Part shown: one piece after another, positions 56,396 through 64,000 of the stretch
Numbering within the stretch: position 1 is the stretch's first letter
Layout: each line of letters begins with the position of its first letter
Assembly (NCBI RefSeq): GCF_019049285.1
Contig: NZ_JAGMUL010000198.1
Span: 91,486-155,485, forward strand
Direction: 5' to 3'
From: Streptomyces sp. AC550_RSS872
Lineage (GTDB): Bacteria > Actinomycetota > Actinomycetes > Streptomycetales > Streptomycetaceae
Length of the DNA: 64,000 bases
Notes under the pieces: model-generated
What the model was told of the DNA's origin: nothing
What the model saw: the letters and a program-made list of their open reading frames with translations, nothing else
Databases searched by the model: none
Translations under genes and position numbers: made by a program

Positions 56396-57889
56396 GTGAG
56401 CGGCAACAGCGGAAGCGGTACGAGTGCTGGTGGCGCATCGCACGCTGACAAGCGCCCGAACGAGCTGCTCACGTCCTGGTTCGTGCGCAGCGGCTGGTCG
56501 AAGGGCGAACTCGCCCGCCAAGTCAACCGCCGCGCCCGCCAGTTGGGTGCCAACCACATCTCGACCGACACCTCCCGCGTGCGCCGCTGGCTCGACGGTG
56601 AGAACCCCCGCGAGCCGATCCCGCGAATCCTGTCCGAGCTGTTCTCCGAGCGGTTCGGCTGCGTCGTCTCCGTCGAGGACCTGGGCCTGCGCGCCGCCCG
56701 GCAGTCACCCTCCGTGTCCGGTGTCGACCTGCCCTGGACGGGCCCGCAGGCGGTGGCCCTGCTCAGCGAGTTCTCGCGCAGCGACCTGATGCTGGCGCGG
56801 CGCGGCTTCCTCGGGAGCTCGCTGGCCCTGTCCGCGGGCCCGGCCCTCATCGAGCCGATGCAGCGCTGGCTGGTCCCCGCGCCGCCCGCCCCGTACCAGG
56901 AGCCCCGGCCCGTCCCGTCCTCACGCGCGCGTGGCCGGTTGTCCAAGCCGGAGCTGGACCTGCTGGAGTCCACCACCGTGATGTTCCGGCAGTGGGACGC
57001 GCAGTGCGGCGGCGGCCTGCGTCGCAAGGCCGTCGTGGGCCAGCTGCACGAGGTGACCGATCTGCTCCAGGAACCGCATCCCGAGGCCACCACCAGGAAG
57101 CTGTTCAAGGTCGCCGCCGAGCTGGCGGAGCTGGCCGGCTGGATGTCGTACGACGTCGGGCTCCAGCCCACCGCGCAGAAGTACTTCGTCCTCGCGCTGC
57201 ACGCCGCCAAGGAGGCGGGCGACCGGCCGCTCGGCTCCTACATCCTGTCCAGCATGAGCCGCCAGATGATCCACCTCGGCCGGCCCGACGACGCCCTGGA
57301 GCTGATCCACCTCGCGCAGTACGGCAGCCGGGACTGCGCGAGCCCGCGCACCCAGTCCATGCTGTATGCGATGGAGGCCCGCGCCTACGCCAACATGGGC
57401 CAGCCCGGCAAGTGCAAGCGGGCCGTCCGGATGGCCGAGGACACCTTCGCCGAGGCCGTGGACTGGGACGAGCCCGACCCCGACTGGATCCGCTTCTTCT
57501 CCGAGGCCGAGCTCTACGGCGAGAACTCCCACTCCTACCGTGACCTCGCCTATGTCGCCGGCCGCAGCCCCACGTACGCCTCGCTCGCCGAGCCGCTGAT
57601 GCAGCAGGCCGTCGACCTCTTCGCGACGGACTCCGAGCACCAGCGGTCGTACGCACTGAACCTCATCGGCATGGCCACGGTGCATCTGCTCCAGAAGGAG
57701 CCCGAGCAGAGCGCGGTCCATGCCGAGCAGGCCATGCGCATCGCCAAAAAGGTGCGCTCGGAGCGCGTCAACACTCGTATTCGAAAGACGGTCGACACGG
57801 CGGCACGCGACTTCGGGGATCTCGCCGAGGTCGTGGACCTGACGGACAAGCTCGCCGTCGAGCTCCCGGAGACCGCGGAGGCGGTCTGA
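56396..57889 (+). CDS. nsdA: regulator NsdA (negative regulator of differentiation)
   Basis: Protein of 497 residues matching NsdA, reported in S. coelicolor as a negative regulator of sporulation and antibiotic production. The N-terminus carries a helix-turn-helix-like region (GWSKGELARQVNRRARQLGA, STDTSRVRRWLDGENPREPI). Residues ~190-480 are TPR-like helical repeats (KYFVLALHAAKEAGDRPLGS, DDALELIHLAQYGSRDC). Odd feature: residues 135-150 read RRGFLGSSLALSAGPA, resembling a Tat signal inside the protein. GTG 56396 is the chosen start; GTG 56363 is an alternative. Confidence 0.9.
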   Translation: MSGNSGSGTSAGGASHADKRPNELLTSWFVRSGWSKGELARQVNRRARQLGANHISTDTSRVRRWLDGENPREPIPRILSELFSERFGCVVSVEDLGLRAARQSPSVSGVDLPWTGPQAVALLSEFSRSDLMLARRGFLGSSLALSAGPALIEPMQRWLVPAPPAPYQEPRPVPSSRARGRLSKPELDLLESTTVMFRQWDAQCGGGLRRKAVVGQLHEVTDLLQEPHPEATTRKLFKVAAELAELAGWMSYDVGLQPTAQKYFVLALHAAKEAGDRPLGSYILSSMSRQMIHLGRPDDALELIHLAQYGSRDCASPRTQSMLYAMEARAYANMGQPGKCKRAVRMAEDTFAEAVDWDEPDPDWIRFFSEAELYGENSHSYRDLAYVAGRSPTYASLAEPLMQQAVDLFATDSEHQRSYALNLIGMATVHLLQKEPEQSAVHAEQAMRIAKKVRSERVNTRIRKTVDTAARDFGDLAEVVDLTDKLAVELPETAEAV

Positions 57890-58225
57890 GCTTCGCGTGC
57901 CGACGCGGGGCCACCCCCGAACCCCGGCCGCGGCCGGCCCTCCCGAACTGCCCGACTCGGCTCCCCCATGCCAGGTCATCGGAAGGCCGACCGCGGCCGG
58001 TTCTCTGTCCCCCATCGAAGGTTGCGCCAAGATAACGATCGGCTCGCCCACAATCCGGCAGTTCATCGAGGCGTAACACACGAGGCGCCTTCGTCACGGC
58101 GGCGAAACAACGAGGGGCTTTCACCGAAACGGCGCTGCGCCAATCTCTTGGCGCATAACCGGCCCACCCCTCAATCCGCTCAGGCTTCGCCCGCACGGGG
58201 CCGTACCAATGACGAGGAGACGCCG
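57890..58225 (+). promoter_or_regulatory. amtB upstream region with GlnR-like site
   Basis: A 336-bp region without a gene. GTCAC-GGCGGC-GAAAC at 58093-58108 fits the GTnAC-N6-GAAAC half-site of the nitrogen regulator GlnR. A GTAAC about 15 bp upstream and TTCACCGAAAC about 20 bp downstream look like further, imperfect contacts. GlnR control of amtB-glnK-glnD is established in S. coelicolor. Confidence 0.75.
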
Positions 58226-59581
58226 ATGGCACCAGCCATCATGATGGCGGCAGACAAGGTAGAGCTGTCGCCCGCCAACACAGGCTTCATGCTCATCTGT
58301 TCCGCCCTGGTGATGCTCATGACCCCGGGCCTGGCCTTCTTCTACGGAGGCATGGTCCGCGTCAAGAGCACCCTGAACATGCTGATGATGAGCTTCATCA
58401 GCTTGGGGATCGTCACCATCCTGTGGGTGCTGTACGGCTTCTCCCTCGCCTTCGGCAAGGACTCCGGCGGCCTCATCGGCTGGACCTCCGACTGGGTCGG
58501 CCTCAGCGGCGTCGACAAGGGCCAGCTGTGGGTCCTGGGCGAGACGACGTACAACATCCCGCTGCTGGTCTTCTTCGTCTTCCAGCTGATGTTCGCGATC
58601 ATCACGCCCGCCCTGATCAGCGGTGCCCTCGCGGACCGCGTGAAGTTCTCGGCCTGGGCGCTGTTCATCGCGCTGTGGGCCACGGTCGTCTACTTCCCGG
58701 TCGCCCACTGGGTCTGGGCCGACGGCGGCTGGGCCTTCGACATGGGCGTGATCGACTTCGCCGGCGGTACGGCGGTCCACATCAACGCGGGTGCCGCGGC
58801 GCTCGGCGTGATCCTGGTCATCGGCAAGCGCGTCGGCTTCAAGAAGGACCCGATGCGTCCGCACAGCCTCCCGCTGGTCATGCTCGGCGCGGGCCTGCTG
58901 TGGTTCGGCTGGTTCGGCTTCAACGCCGGTTCCTGGCTCGGCAACGACGACGGCGTCGGTTCTCTGATGTTCGTCAACACGCAGGTCGCCACCGCCGCCG
59001 CCATGCTGGCCTGGCTCATCTACGAGAAGATCCGCCACGGTGCGTTCACCACGCTCGGCGCCGCCTCCGGTGCTGTCGCGGGTCTGGTCGCGATCACCCC
59101 GGCCGGTGGTTCGGTCACTCCGATCGGTGCCATCGCCGTCGGCGCCATCGCCGGTCTCCTGTGCGCCCTGGCCGTCGGCCTGAAGTACAAGTTCGGCTAC
59201 GACGACTCGCTCGACGTCGTCGGTGTCCACCTGGTCGGCGGTGTCGTCGGCTCGATCCTGATCGGCTTCTTCGCCAGCGGCAAGGGCCAGTCCGAGGCCA
59301 CGGGCGTCTTCTACGGCGACCACAGCTTCGACCAGCTGTGGAAGCAGCTCGCGGGTGTCGGCGGTGTCCTCGCCTACTCGCTGGTCGTCTCCGCGCTCCT
59401 CGCGTTCGTCCTGCACAAGACCATCGGGATGCGGGTCACCGAGGACGAGGAGGTGGCCGGTATCGACCAGGCCGAGCACGCCGAGACCGCATACGACTTC
59501 AGTGGCGCCGGCGGCGGTGCCGCCCGGACCGTCGCCCAGGCCCCGGTCGCCGCGGCCGCGAGCAAGAAGGTGGACGCATGA
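58226..59581 (+). CDS. amtB: ammonium transporter AmtB
   Basis: Amt/Rh-family channel of 451 residues with 11 predicted TM segments. Landmarks are TGFMLICSALVMLMTPGLAF at the N-terminus, FAGGTAVHINAGAAALGVIL with the first pore His, and DVVGVHLVGGVVGSILIGFF with the second. The C-terminal cytoplasmic tail (TEDEEVAGIDQAEHAETAYD) is the GlnK-binding element, extended by an Ala-rich end. ATG 58226 follows GAGGAG. It overlaps glnK as ATGA. Expression is expected under nitrogen limitation through GlnR. Confidence 0.97.
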   Translation: MAPAIMMAADKVELSPANTGFMLICSALVMLMTPGLAFFYGGMVRVKSTLNMLMMSFISLGIVTILWVLYGFSLAFGKDSGGLIGWTSDWVGLSGVDKGQLWVLGETTYNIPLLVFFVFQLMFAIITPALISGALADRVKFSAWALFIALWATVVYFPVAHWVWADGGWAFDMGVIDFAGGTAVHINAGAAALGVILVIGKRVGFKKDPMRPHSLPLVMLGAGLLWFGWFGFNAGSWLGNDDGVGSLMFVNTQVATAAAMLAWLIYEKIRHGAFTTLGAASGAVAGLVAITPAGGSVTPIGAIAVGAIAGLLCALAVGLKYKFGYDDSLDVVGVHLVGGVVGSILIGFFASGKGQSEATGVFYGDHSFDQLWKQLAGVGGVLAYSLVVSALLAFVLHKTIGMRVTEDEEVAGIDQAEHAETAYDFSGAGGGAARTVAQAPVAAAASKKVDA

Positions 59582-59916
59582 AGCTCATCACCGCCGTCGT
59601 CAAGCCCCACCGGCTCGACGAGATCAAGGAAGCCCTCCAGGCCTTCGGGGTCCACGGCCTGACGGTCACCGAGGCGAGCGGCTACGGTCGTCAGCGGGGC
59701 CACACCGAGGTCTACCGCGGTGCCGAGTACACCGTCGACCTGGTCCCGAAGATCCGTATCGAGGTCCTGGCCGAGGACGACGACGCCGAGCAGCTGATCG
59801 ACGTCATCGTCAAGGCCGCCCGCACCGGCAAGATCGGTGACGGCAAGGTCTGGTCCCTGCCGGTCGAGACGGCCGTACGGGTCCGGACCGGCGAGCGCGG
59901 GCCCGACGCGCTCTGA
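59578..59916 (+). CDS. glnK: PII nitrogen signal protein GlnK
   Basis: PII protein of 112 residues. The T-loop GRQRGHTEVYRGAEY ends with Tyr51, the modification site (adenylylated in Streptomyces and Corynebacterium, uridylylated in enterobacteria). B-loop TGKIGDGKVW binds ATP. Translationally coupled to amtB (ATGA), as is usual for a PII that blocks the ammonium channel. glnD follows 28 bp later. Confidence 0.97.
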   Translation: MKLITAVVKPHRLDEIKEALQAFGVHGLTVTEASGYGRQRGHTEVYRGAEYTVDLVPKIRIEVLAEDDDAEQLIDVIVKAARTGKIGDGKVWSLPVETAVRVRTGERGPDAL

Positions 59917-59944
59917 GGCAGGGAAACAGAACAGGAGTCGCTGG

Positions 59945-62389
59945 GTGACGAGCACGGACGTTTCCAAGGATGCAGAGGACTCGGGACCCAGCGGCTATGC
60001 GGCGGCCCGGCTGCGTCTCCTCACGGAGGGGGCGCGGTCCGGGCCGCCGCGCCGTTCCGGCCTCGCGGAACTGACCGACGAGTGGCTGACCGGCCTGTTC
60101 GCCGCCGGCGCCGAGGGGCTGCGCGGAGTGTCCCTCGTCGCCGTCGGCGGCTACGGCCGTGGCGAGCTGTCCCCGCGCAGCGACCTGGACCTGCTCCTGC
60201 TGCACGACGGCGGTGACCCCGGCGCGGTGGCCGGCCTGGCCGACCGCATCTGGTACCCGGTCTGGGACCTCGGCCTCGCCCTCGACCACTCCGTGCGCAC
60301 GCCCGCCGAGGCCCGCAAGACGGCCGGCGAGGACCTCAAGGTCCAGCTCGGCCTGCTCGACGCCCGGCACATCGCGGGCGACCTGGGGCTCACCGCCGGA
60401 TTGCGTACGGCGGTGCTCGCCGACTGGCGCAACCAGGCGCCCAAGCGGCTGCCCGAACTCCAGGAGCTGTCCGCCGAGCGCGCCGAGCGCCAGGGCGAGC
60501 TCCAGTACCTCCTGGAACCCGACCTGAAGGAGGCGCGCGGCGGTCTGCGCGACGCCACCATCCTGCGCGCCGTCGCCGCCTCCTGGCTGGCCGACGCCCC
60601 GCGCGAGGGCCTCGACGACGCCCGGCGCCGGCTGCTCGACGTGCGTGACGCCCTGCACCTGACCACCGGGCGCGCGACCGACCGGCTCTCGCTCCAGGAG
60701 CAGGACCAGGTCGCCGCTGAGCTCGGCCTGCTCGACGCGGACACGCTGCTGCGGCAGGTGTACGAGGCGGCGAGGGTCATCTCGTACGCCAGTGATGTCA
60801 CCTGGCGTGAAGTGGGGCGCGTACTGCGCTCGCGCGCCGTGCGGCCGCGACTGCGCGCCATGCTGGGCGGTGGGAAGCCCACGGCTGAAAGGTCACCTCT
60901 CGCCGAGGGCGTGGTCGAGCAGGACGGCGAGGTGGTGCTCGCCCGTGCCGCACGCCCCGAACGCGACCCCGTGCTCCCCTTGCGAGCCGCGGCCGCCGCC
61001 GCGCAGGCCGGGCTCCCGCTCTCCCTCCACGCCGTACGGCGCATGGCGGCCACGGTGCGCCCGCTGCCCACACCCTGGCCCGCCGAGGCGCGCGAGCAGC
61101 TCGTGACCCTGCTCGGCTCCGGCCGCCCCACGGTCGACGTCTGGGAGGCGCTGGAGGCCGAAGGCCTGATCACCCGCCTCCTCCCCGACTGGGAGCGGGT
61201 GCGCTGCCGCCCGCAGCGCAACGCCGTGCACATCTGGACGGTCGACCGGCACCTCATCGAGACGGCCGTGCGGGCTTCCGAGTTCACCCGCCGCGTCCAC
61301 CGCCCCGACCTCCTCCTGGTCGCCGCGCTGCTGCACGACATCGGCAAGGGCTGGCCCGGCGACCACTCGGTGGCCGGCGAGATCATCGCCAAGGACGTCG
61401 CCGCGCGGATCGGCTTCGACCGTGACGACGTGGCCGTGCTCTCCGCCCTCGTACGCCATCACCTGCTGCTCGTCGACACGGCCACCCGGCGCGACCTGGA
61501 GGACCCGGCCACGGTGCGTTCGGTCGCCGAGGCGGTCGGCTCGCAGGGCACGCTGGAGCTGCTGCACGCCCTGACCGAGGCCGACGCGCTGGCCACCGGC
61601 CCGGCGGCGTGGTCGTCCTGGCGCGGGTCCCTCGTCGCCGACCTGGTGAAACGGGTCGCGGCCGTGCTCGCCGGGGACGACCTCGAGGAGCCCGAGGCCG
61701 CCGCACCCACCGCCGAGCAGGAGCGGCTCGCCATCGAGGCCATGGCGACCGGCAGCCCCGTGCTGTCCCTGCGCGCGCAGACCGAGCCGCCGACGGAGGA
61801 GCCCTCGGGCGATCCCGAGCCGCTCGGCGTGGAACTCCTCATCGCCGTTCCGGACCAGCCGGGCGTGCTGCCCGCGGTGGCCGGTGTCCTGGCGATGCAC
61901 CGCCTGACCGTCCGCACCGCGGAACTGAGCGCCCTGGATCTGCCCGACGGCGTCGAGGGTTCCGTCCTGCTGCTGAACTGGCGGGTCGCCGCCGAGTACG
62001 GCTCCCTGCCGCAGGCCACCCGGCTGCGCGCCGACCTCGTCCGTGCCCTGGACGGCTCCCTGGACATCGCGGGCCGCCTCGCCGAGCGGGACGCGGCCTA
62101 TCCGCGCCGCCGGGGTGTCGTGCCCCCGCCGCCGAGGGTGTCGGTCCATCCGGCCGCGTCCCGGCTGGCCACGGTGATCGAGGTCCGTGCCCAGGACGCT
62201 CCGGGGCTGCTGTTCCGGATCGGGCGGGCGCTGGAGGACGCGGCGGTGCGGATGCGCAGTGCGCATGTCAGCACGCTGGGTGCCAACGCCGTCGACGCGT
62301 TCTATGTCACAGGGCCCGAGGGAGCGCCGCTGCCCAGCGAGGAGGCGGCCGCCGTGGCCCGCAAGGTGGAGGAGACCTTGCGGGGCTGA
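59945..62389 (+). CDS. glnD: PII nucleotidylyltransferase GlnD
   Basis: GlnD of 814 residues. The nucleotidyltransferase domain has VGGYGRGELSPRSDLDLLLL. A helical linker follows, then an HD domain (LLVAALLHDIGKGWPGDHSV, metal-binding His-Asp) and two C-terminal ACT domains (VELLIAVPDQPGVLPAVAGV and VIEVRAQDAPGLLFRIGRAL). In Streptomyces it adenylylates GlnK on Tyr51 rather than uridylylating it. Its N-terminus is shorter than in E. coli. GTG 59945 follows AGGAG at seven bases. Last gene of the amtB operon. Confidence 0.95.
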   Translation: MTSTDVSKDAEDSGPSGYAAARLRLLTEGARSGPPRRSGLAELTDEWLTGLFAAGAEGLRGVSLVAVGGYGRGELSPRSDLDLLLLHDGGDPGAVAGLADRIWYPVWDLGLALDHSVRTPAEARKTAGEDLKVQLGLLDARHIAGDLGLTAGLRTAVLADWRNQAPKRLPELQELSAERAERQGELQYLLEPDLKEARGGLRDATILRAVAASWLADAPREGLDDARRRLLDVRDALHLTTGRATDRLSLQEQDQVAAELGLLDADTLLRQVYEAARVISYASDVTWREVGRVLRSRAVRPRLRAMLGGGKPTAERSPLAEGVVEQDGEVVLARAARPERDPVLPLRAAAAAAQAGLPLSLHAVRRMAATVRPLPTPWPAEAREQLVTLLGSGRPTVDVWEALEAEGLITRLLPDWERVRCRPQRNAVHIWTVDRHLIETAVRASEFTRRVHRPDLLLVAALLHDIGKGWPGDHSVAGEIIAKDVAARIGFDRDDVAVLSALVRHHLLLVDTATRRDLEDPATVRSVAEAVGSQGTLELLHALTEADALATGPAAWSSWRGSLVADLVKRVAAVLAGDDLEEPEAAAPTAEQERLAIEAMATGSPVLSLRAQTEPPTEEPSGDPEPLGVELLIAVPDQPGVLPAVAGVLAMHRLTVRTAELSALDLPDGVEGSVLLLNWRVAAEYGSLPQATRLRADLVRALDGSLDIAGRLAERDAAYPRRRGVVPPPPRVSVHPAASRLATVIEVRAQDAPGLLFRIGRALEDAAVRMRSAHVSTLGANAVDAFYVTGPEGAPLPSEEAAAVARKVEETLRG

Positions 62390-62495
62390 GACCCTGTTCA
62401 AAGCCTCTGAACCGAGGGATCCCGGCAACCTGCGCGGCCGGGATACCCTGGAGGGCGATTCCCAGCTGCCACCGACCCCGAGGACCGCGAGCGCC

Positions 62496-64000
62496 GTGTT
62501 CGATACTCTCTCCGATCGCCTCTCAGCCACTTTCAAGAACCTGCGCGGCAAGGGACGGCTCTCCGAGGCGGACATCGACGCCACAGCGCGCGAGATCCGT
62601 ATCGCACTCCTCGAAGCGGACGTGGCGCTGCCTGTCGTCCGGACGTTCATCAAGAACGTCAAGGAGCGTGCCCTCGGCGCCGAGGTCTCCAAGGCGCTGA
62701 ACCCGGCCCAGCAGGTCCTGAAGATCGTCAACGACGAGCTCGTGACCATCCTCGGCGGCGAGACCCGCCGCCTGCGCTTCGCCAAGCAGCCGCCCACCGT
62801 GATCATGCTGGCGGGTCTCCAGGGTGCCGGTAAGACCACCCTCGCCGGCAAGCTCGGCCGCTGGCTGAAGGAGCAGGGCCACTCGCCGCTGCTCGTCGCG
62901 GCCGACCTCCAGCGTCCCAACGCCGTGAACCAGCTGAGCGTCGTCGCCGAGCGCGCGGGCGTGGCCGTATACGCGCCCGAGCCGGGCAACGGCGTCGGTG
63001 ACCCCGTCAAGGTCGCCAAGGACTCCATCGAGCACGCCAAGGCCAAGGTTCACGACATCGTGATCGTGGACACCGCCGGCCGTCTGGGTATCGACCAGGA
63101 GATGATGCAGCAGGCCGCGGACATCCGCGACGCCGTCTCCCCGGACGAGATCCTCTTCGTCGTCGACGCGATGATCGGTCAGGACGCGGTCAACACCGCG
63201 GAGGCCTTCCGCGACGGTGTCGGCTTCGACGGCGTGGTGCTCTCCAAGCTCGACGGTGACGCCCGCGGTGGTGCGGCCCTGTCGATCCGGCAGATCACCG
63301 GCAAGCCGATCATGTTCGCGTCGAACGGCGAGAAGCTCGACGACTTCGACGCCTTCCACCCGGACCGGATGGCCTCCCGCATCCTCGACATGGGTGACCT
63401 GCTCACCCTGATCGAGCAGGCGGAGAAGACCTTCGACCAGGCCGAGGCCGAGAAGATGGCCTCCAAGCTGGCGTCGAAGAAGGGCCAGGACTTCACCCTG
63501 GACGACTTCCTGTCCCAGATGGAGCAGGTCAGGAAGATGGGCAGCATCAGCAAGCTGCTCGGCATGCTCCCGGGCATGGGCCAGATCAAGGACCAGATCA
63601 ACAACCTCGACGAGCGCGACGTGGACCGCACGGCCGCGATCATCAAGTCGATGACCCCGGCCGAGCGCCAGGAGCCGACGATCATCAACGGCTCGCGGCG
63701 CGCCCGTATCGCCCGCGGTTCCGGTGTCGAGGTCAGCGCGGTCAAGAACCTCGTCGAGCGGTTCTTCGAGGCCCGCAAGATGATGTCCCGCATGGCCCAG
63801 GGCGGCGGCATGCCCGGTATGCCGGGGATGCCGGGCATGGGCGGCGGTCCCGGCCGTACGAAGAAGCAGCCGAAGAAGGCCAAGGGCAAGCAGCGCTCCG
63901 GCAACCCGATGAAGCGCAAGCAGCAGGAGCAGGAGGAGGCCGCCCGCAGGGCCGCCGCCGCTCAGGCCGGAGGCGCCTTCGGAGTGCCGGGCCAGCAGGC
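62496..64000 (+). CDS. ffh: signal recognition particle protein Ffh, 3' end beyond window
   Basis: The first ~501 codons are present and the frame is open to the last base. N domain (VFDTLSDRLSATFKNLRGKG), G domain with LAGLQGAGKTTLAGKLGRWL, ADLQRPNAVNQLSVV, VDTAGRLGID and SKLDGDARGGAALS, then the M domain (DDFLSQMEQVRKMG, NGSRRARIARGSG). A Met/Gly-rich run (GMPGMPGMPGMGGG) and a basic tail follow. GTG 62496 is the start. It binds signal sequences and 4.5S RNA, partnering FtsY. Only a short C-terminal tail should be missing. Confidence 0.96.
   Translation, partial: MFDTLSDRLSATFKNLRGKGRLSEADIDATAREIRIALLEADVALPVVRTFIKNVKERALGAEVSKALNPAQQVLKIVNDELVTILGGETRRLRFAKQPPTVIMLAGLQGAGKTTLAGKLGRWLKEQGHSPLLVAADLQRPNAVNQLSVVAERAGVAVYAPEPGNGVGDPVKVAKDSIEHAKAKVHDIVIVDTAGRLGIDQEMMQQAADIRDAVSPDEILFVVDAMIGQDAVNTAEAFRDGVGFDGVVLSKLDGDARGGAALSIRQITGKPIMFASNGEKLDDFDAFHPDRMASRILDMGDLLTLIEQAEKTFDQAEAEKMASKLASKKGQDFTLDDFLSQMEQVRKMGSISKLLGMLPGMGQIKDQINNLDERDVDRTAAIIKSMTPAERQEPTIINGSRRARIARGSGVEVSAVKNLVERFFEARKMMSRMAQGGGMPGMPGMPGMGGGPGRTKKQPKKAKGKQRSGNPMKRKQQEQEEAARRAAAAQAGGAFGVPGQQ

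Noticed and set aside
1..64000. Biosynthetic gene cluster, prophage or integrated plasmid
   Set aside because: No integrase, transposase, phage structural, PKS or NRPS genes were seen; apart from the intein and repeats, content and order are those of the Streptomyces core.

Overview
The window is a gene-dense, very GC-rich stretch of an actinobacterial chromosome. It is almost certainly Streptomyces. Supporting signs are strong third-position G/C bias, many GTG and some TTG starts, two complete conservons (cvnABCD), a HupS-type HU with a lysine-rich tail, NdgR-leuCD, NsdA, and the amtB-glnK-glnD block. From memory, gene order matches the S. coelicolor core chromosome from the acyl-CoA carboxylase genes (about SCO5535) to ffh (about SCO5586). 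That match is recalled, not searched.

Layout. 1-283: end of an acyl-CoA carboxylase beta subunit and its epsilon subunit. 567-11148 (minus): two tandem conservons, each histidine-kinase-like CvnA, roadblock CvnB, DUF742 CvnC and GTPase CvnD. 11.7-15.3 kb: a small two-motif peptide, a fumarylacetoacetase-family hydrolase, gltX, a decayed toxin-like pseudogene and a HAD phosphatase. 15.4-15.85 kb: five tRNAs (Gln, Glu, Glu, Gln, Glu). 15.9-17.1 kb: a divergent MerR regulator and DUF4188 pair. 17.4-20.3 kb: ndgR and leuCD. 20.6-30.9 kb: hupS, cofC, plsC-gpsA, ddl, a lipoprotein, an Lrp-type regulator, thiL-thiD, rpmB and a DAK2 protein. 31.0-35.8 kb: an HSP90-like chaperone with a large TPR protein. 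36.0-43.4 kb: recG (interrupted by an intein), rsmD, coaD, a DivIVA-like protein, yceD, rpmF, rnc; then mutM. 44.4-50.9 kb: an HxlR regulator, a membrane-anchored CAP protein, acylphosphatase, a small coiled-coil protein and smc. 51.1-64.0 kb: glcP-like glucose permease, an LLM oxidoreductase, ftsY, a primase/polymerase-domain protein, nsdA, amtB-glnK-glnD and the start of ffh.

How the genes work together. The conservons are predicted membrane-linked G-protein-like signalling modules. NdgR faces the leucine genes. amtB-glnK-glnD is the ammonium-uptake and nitrogen-signalling operon, with a GlnR-like half-site upstream. ftsY and ffh supply both GTPases of the SRP pathway. yceD-rpmF-rnc-mutM-smc is a conserved ribosome, RNA and chromosome maintenance block.

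Most notable: recG carries an in-frame 338-residue intein exactly inside its Walker A motif. Its key residues fit a class 3 (WCT) intein, with a LAGLIDADG endonuclease whose two acidic motifs are both present. A second in-frame insertion lies in the Smc hinge region, where a dispersed, normally intergenic repeat has become coding sequence; another copy of the repeat sits at 21.9 kb.
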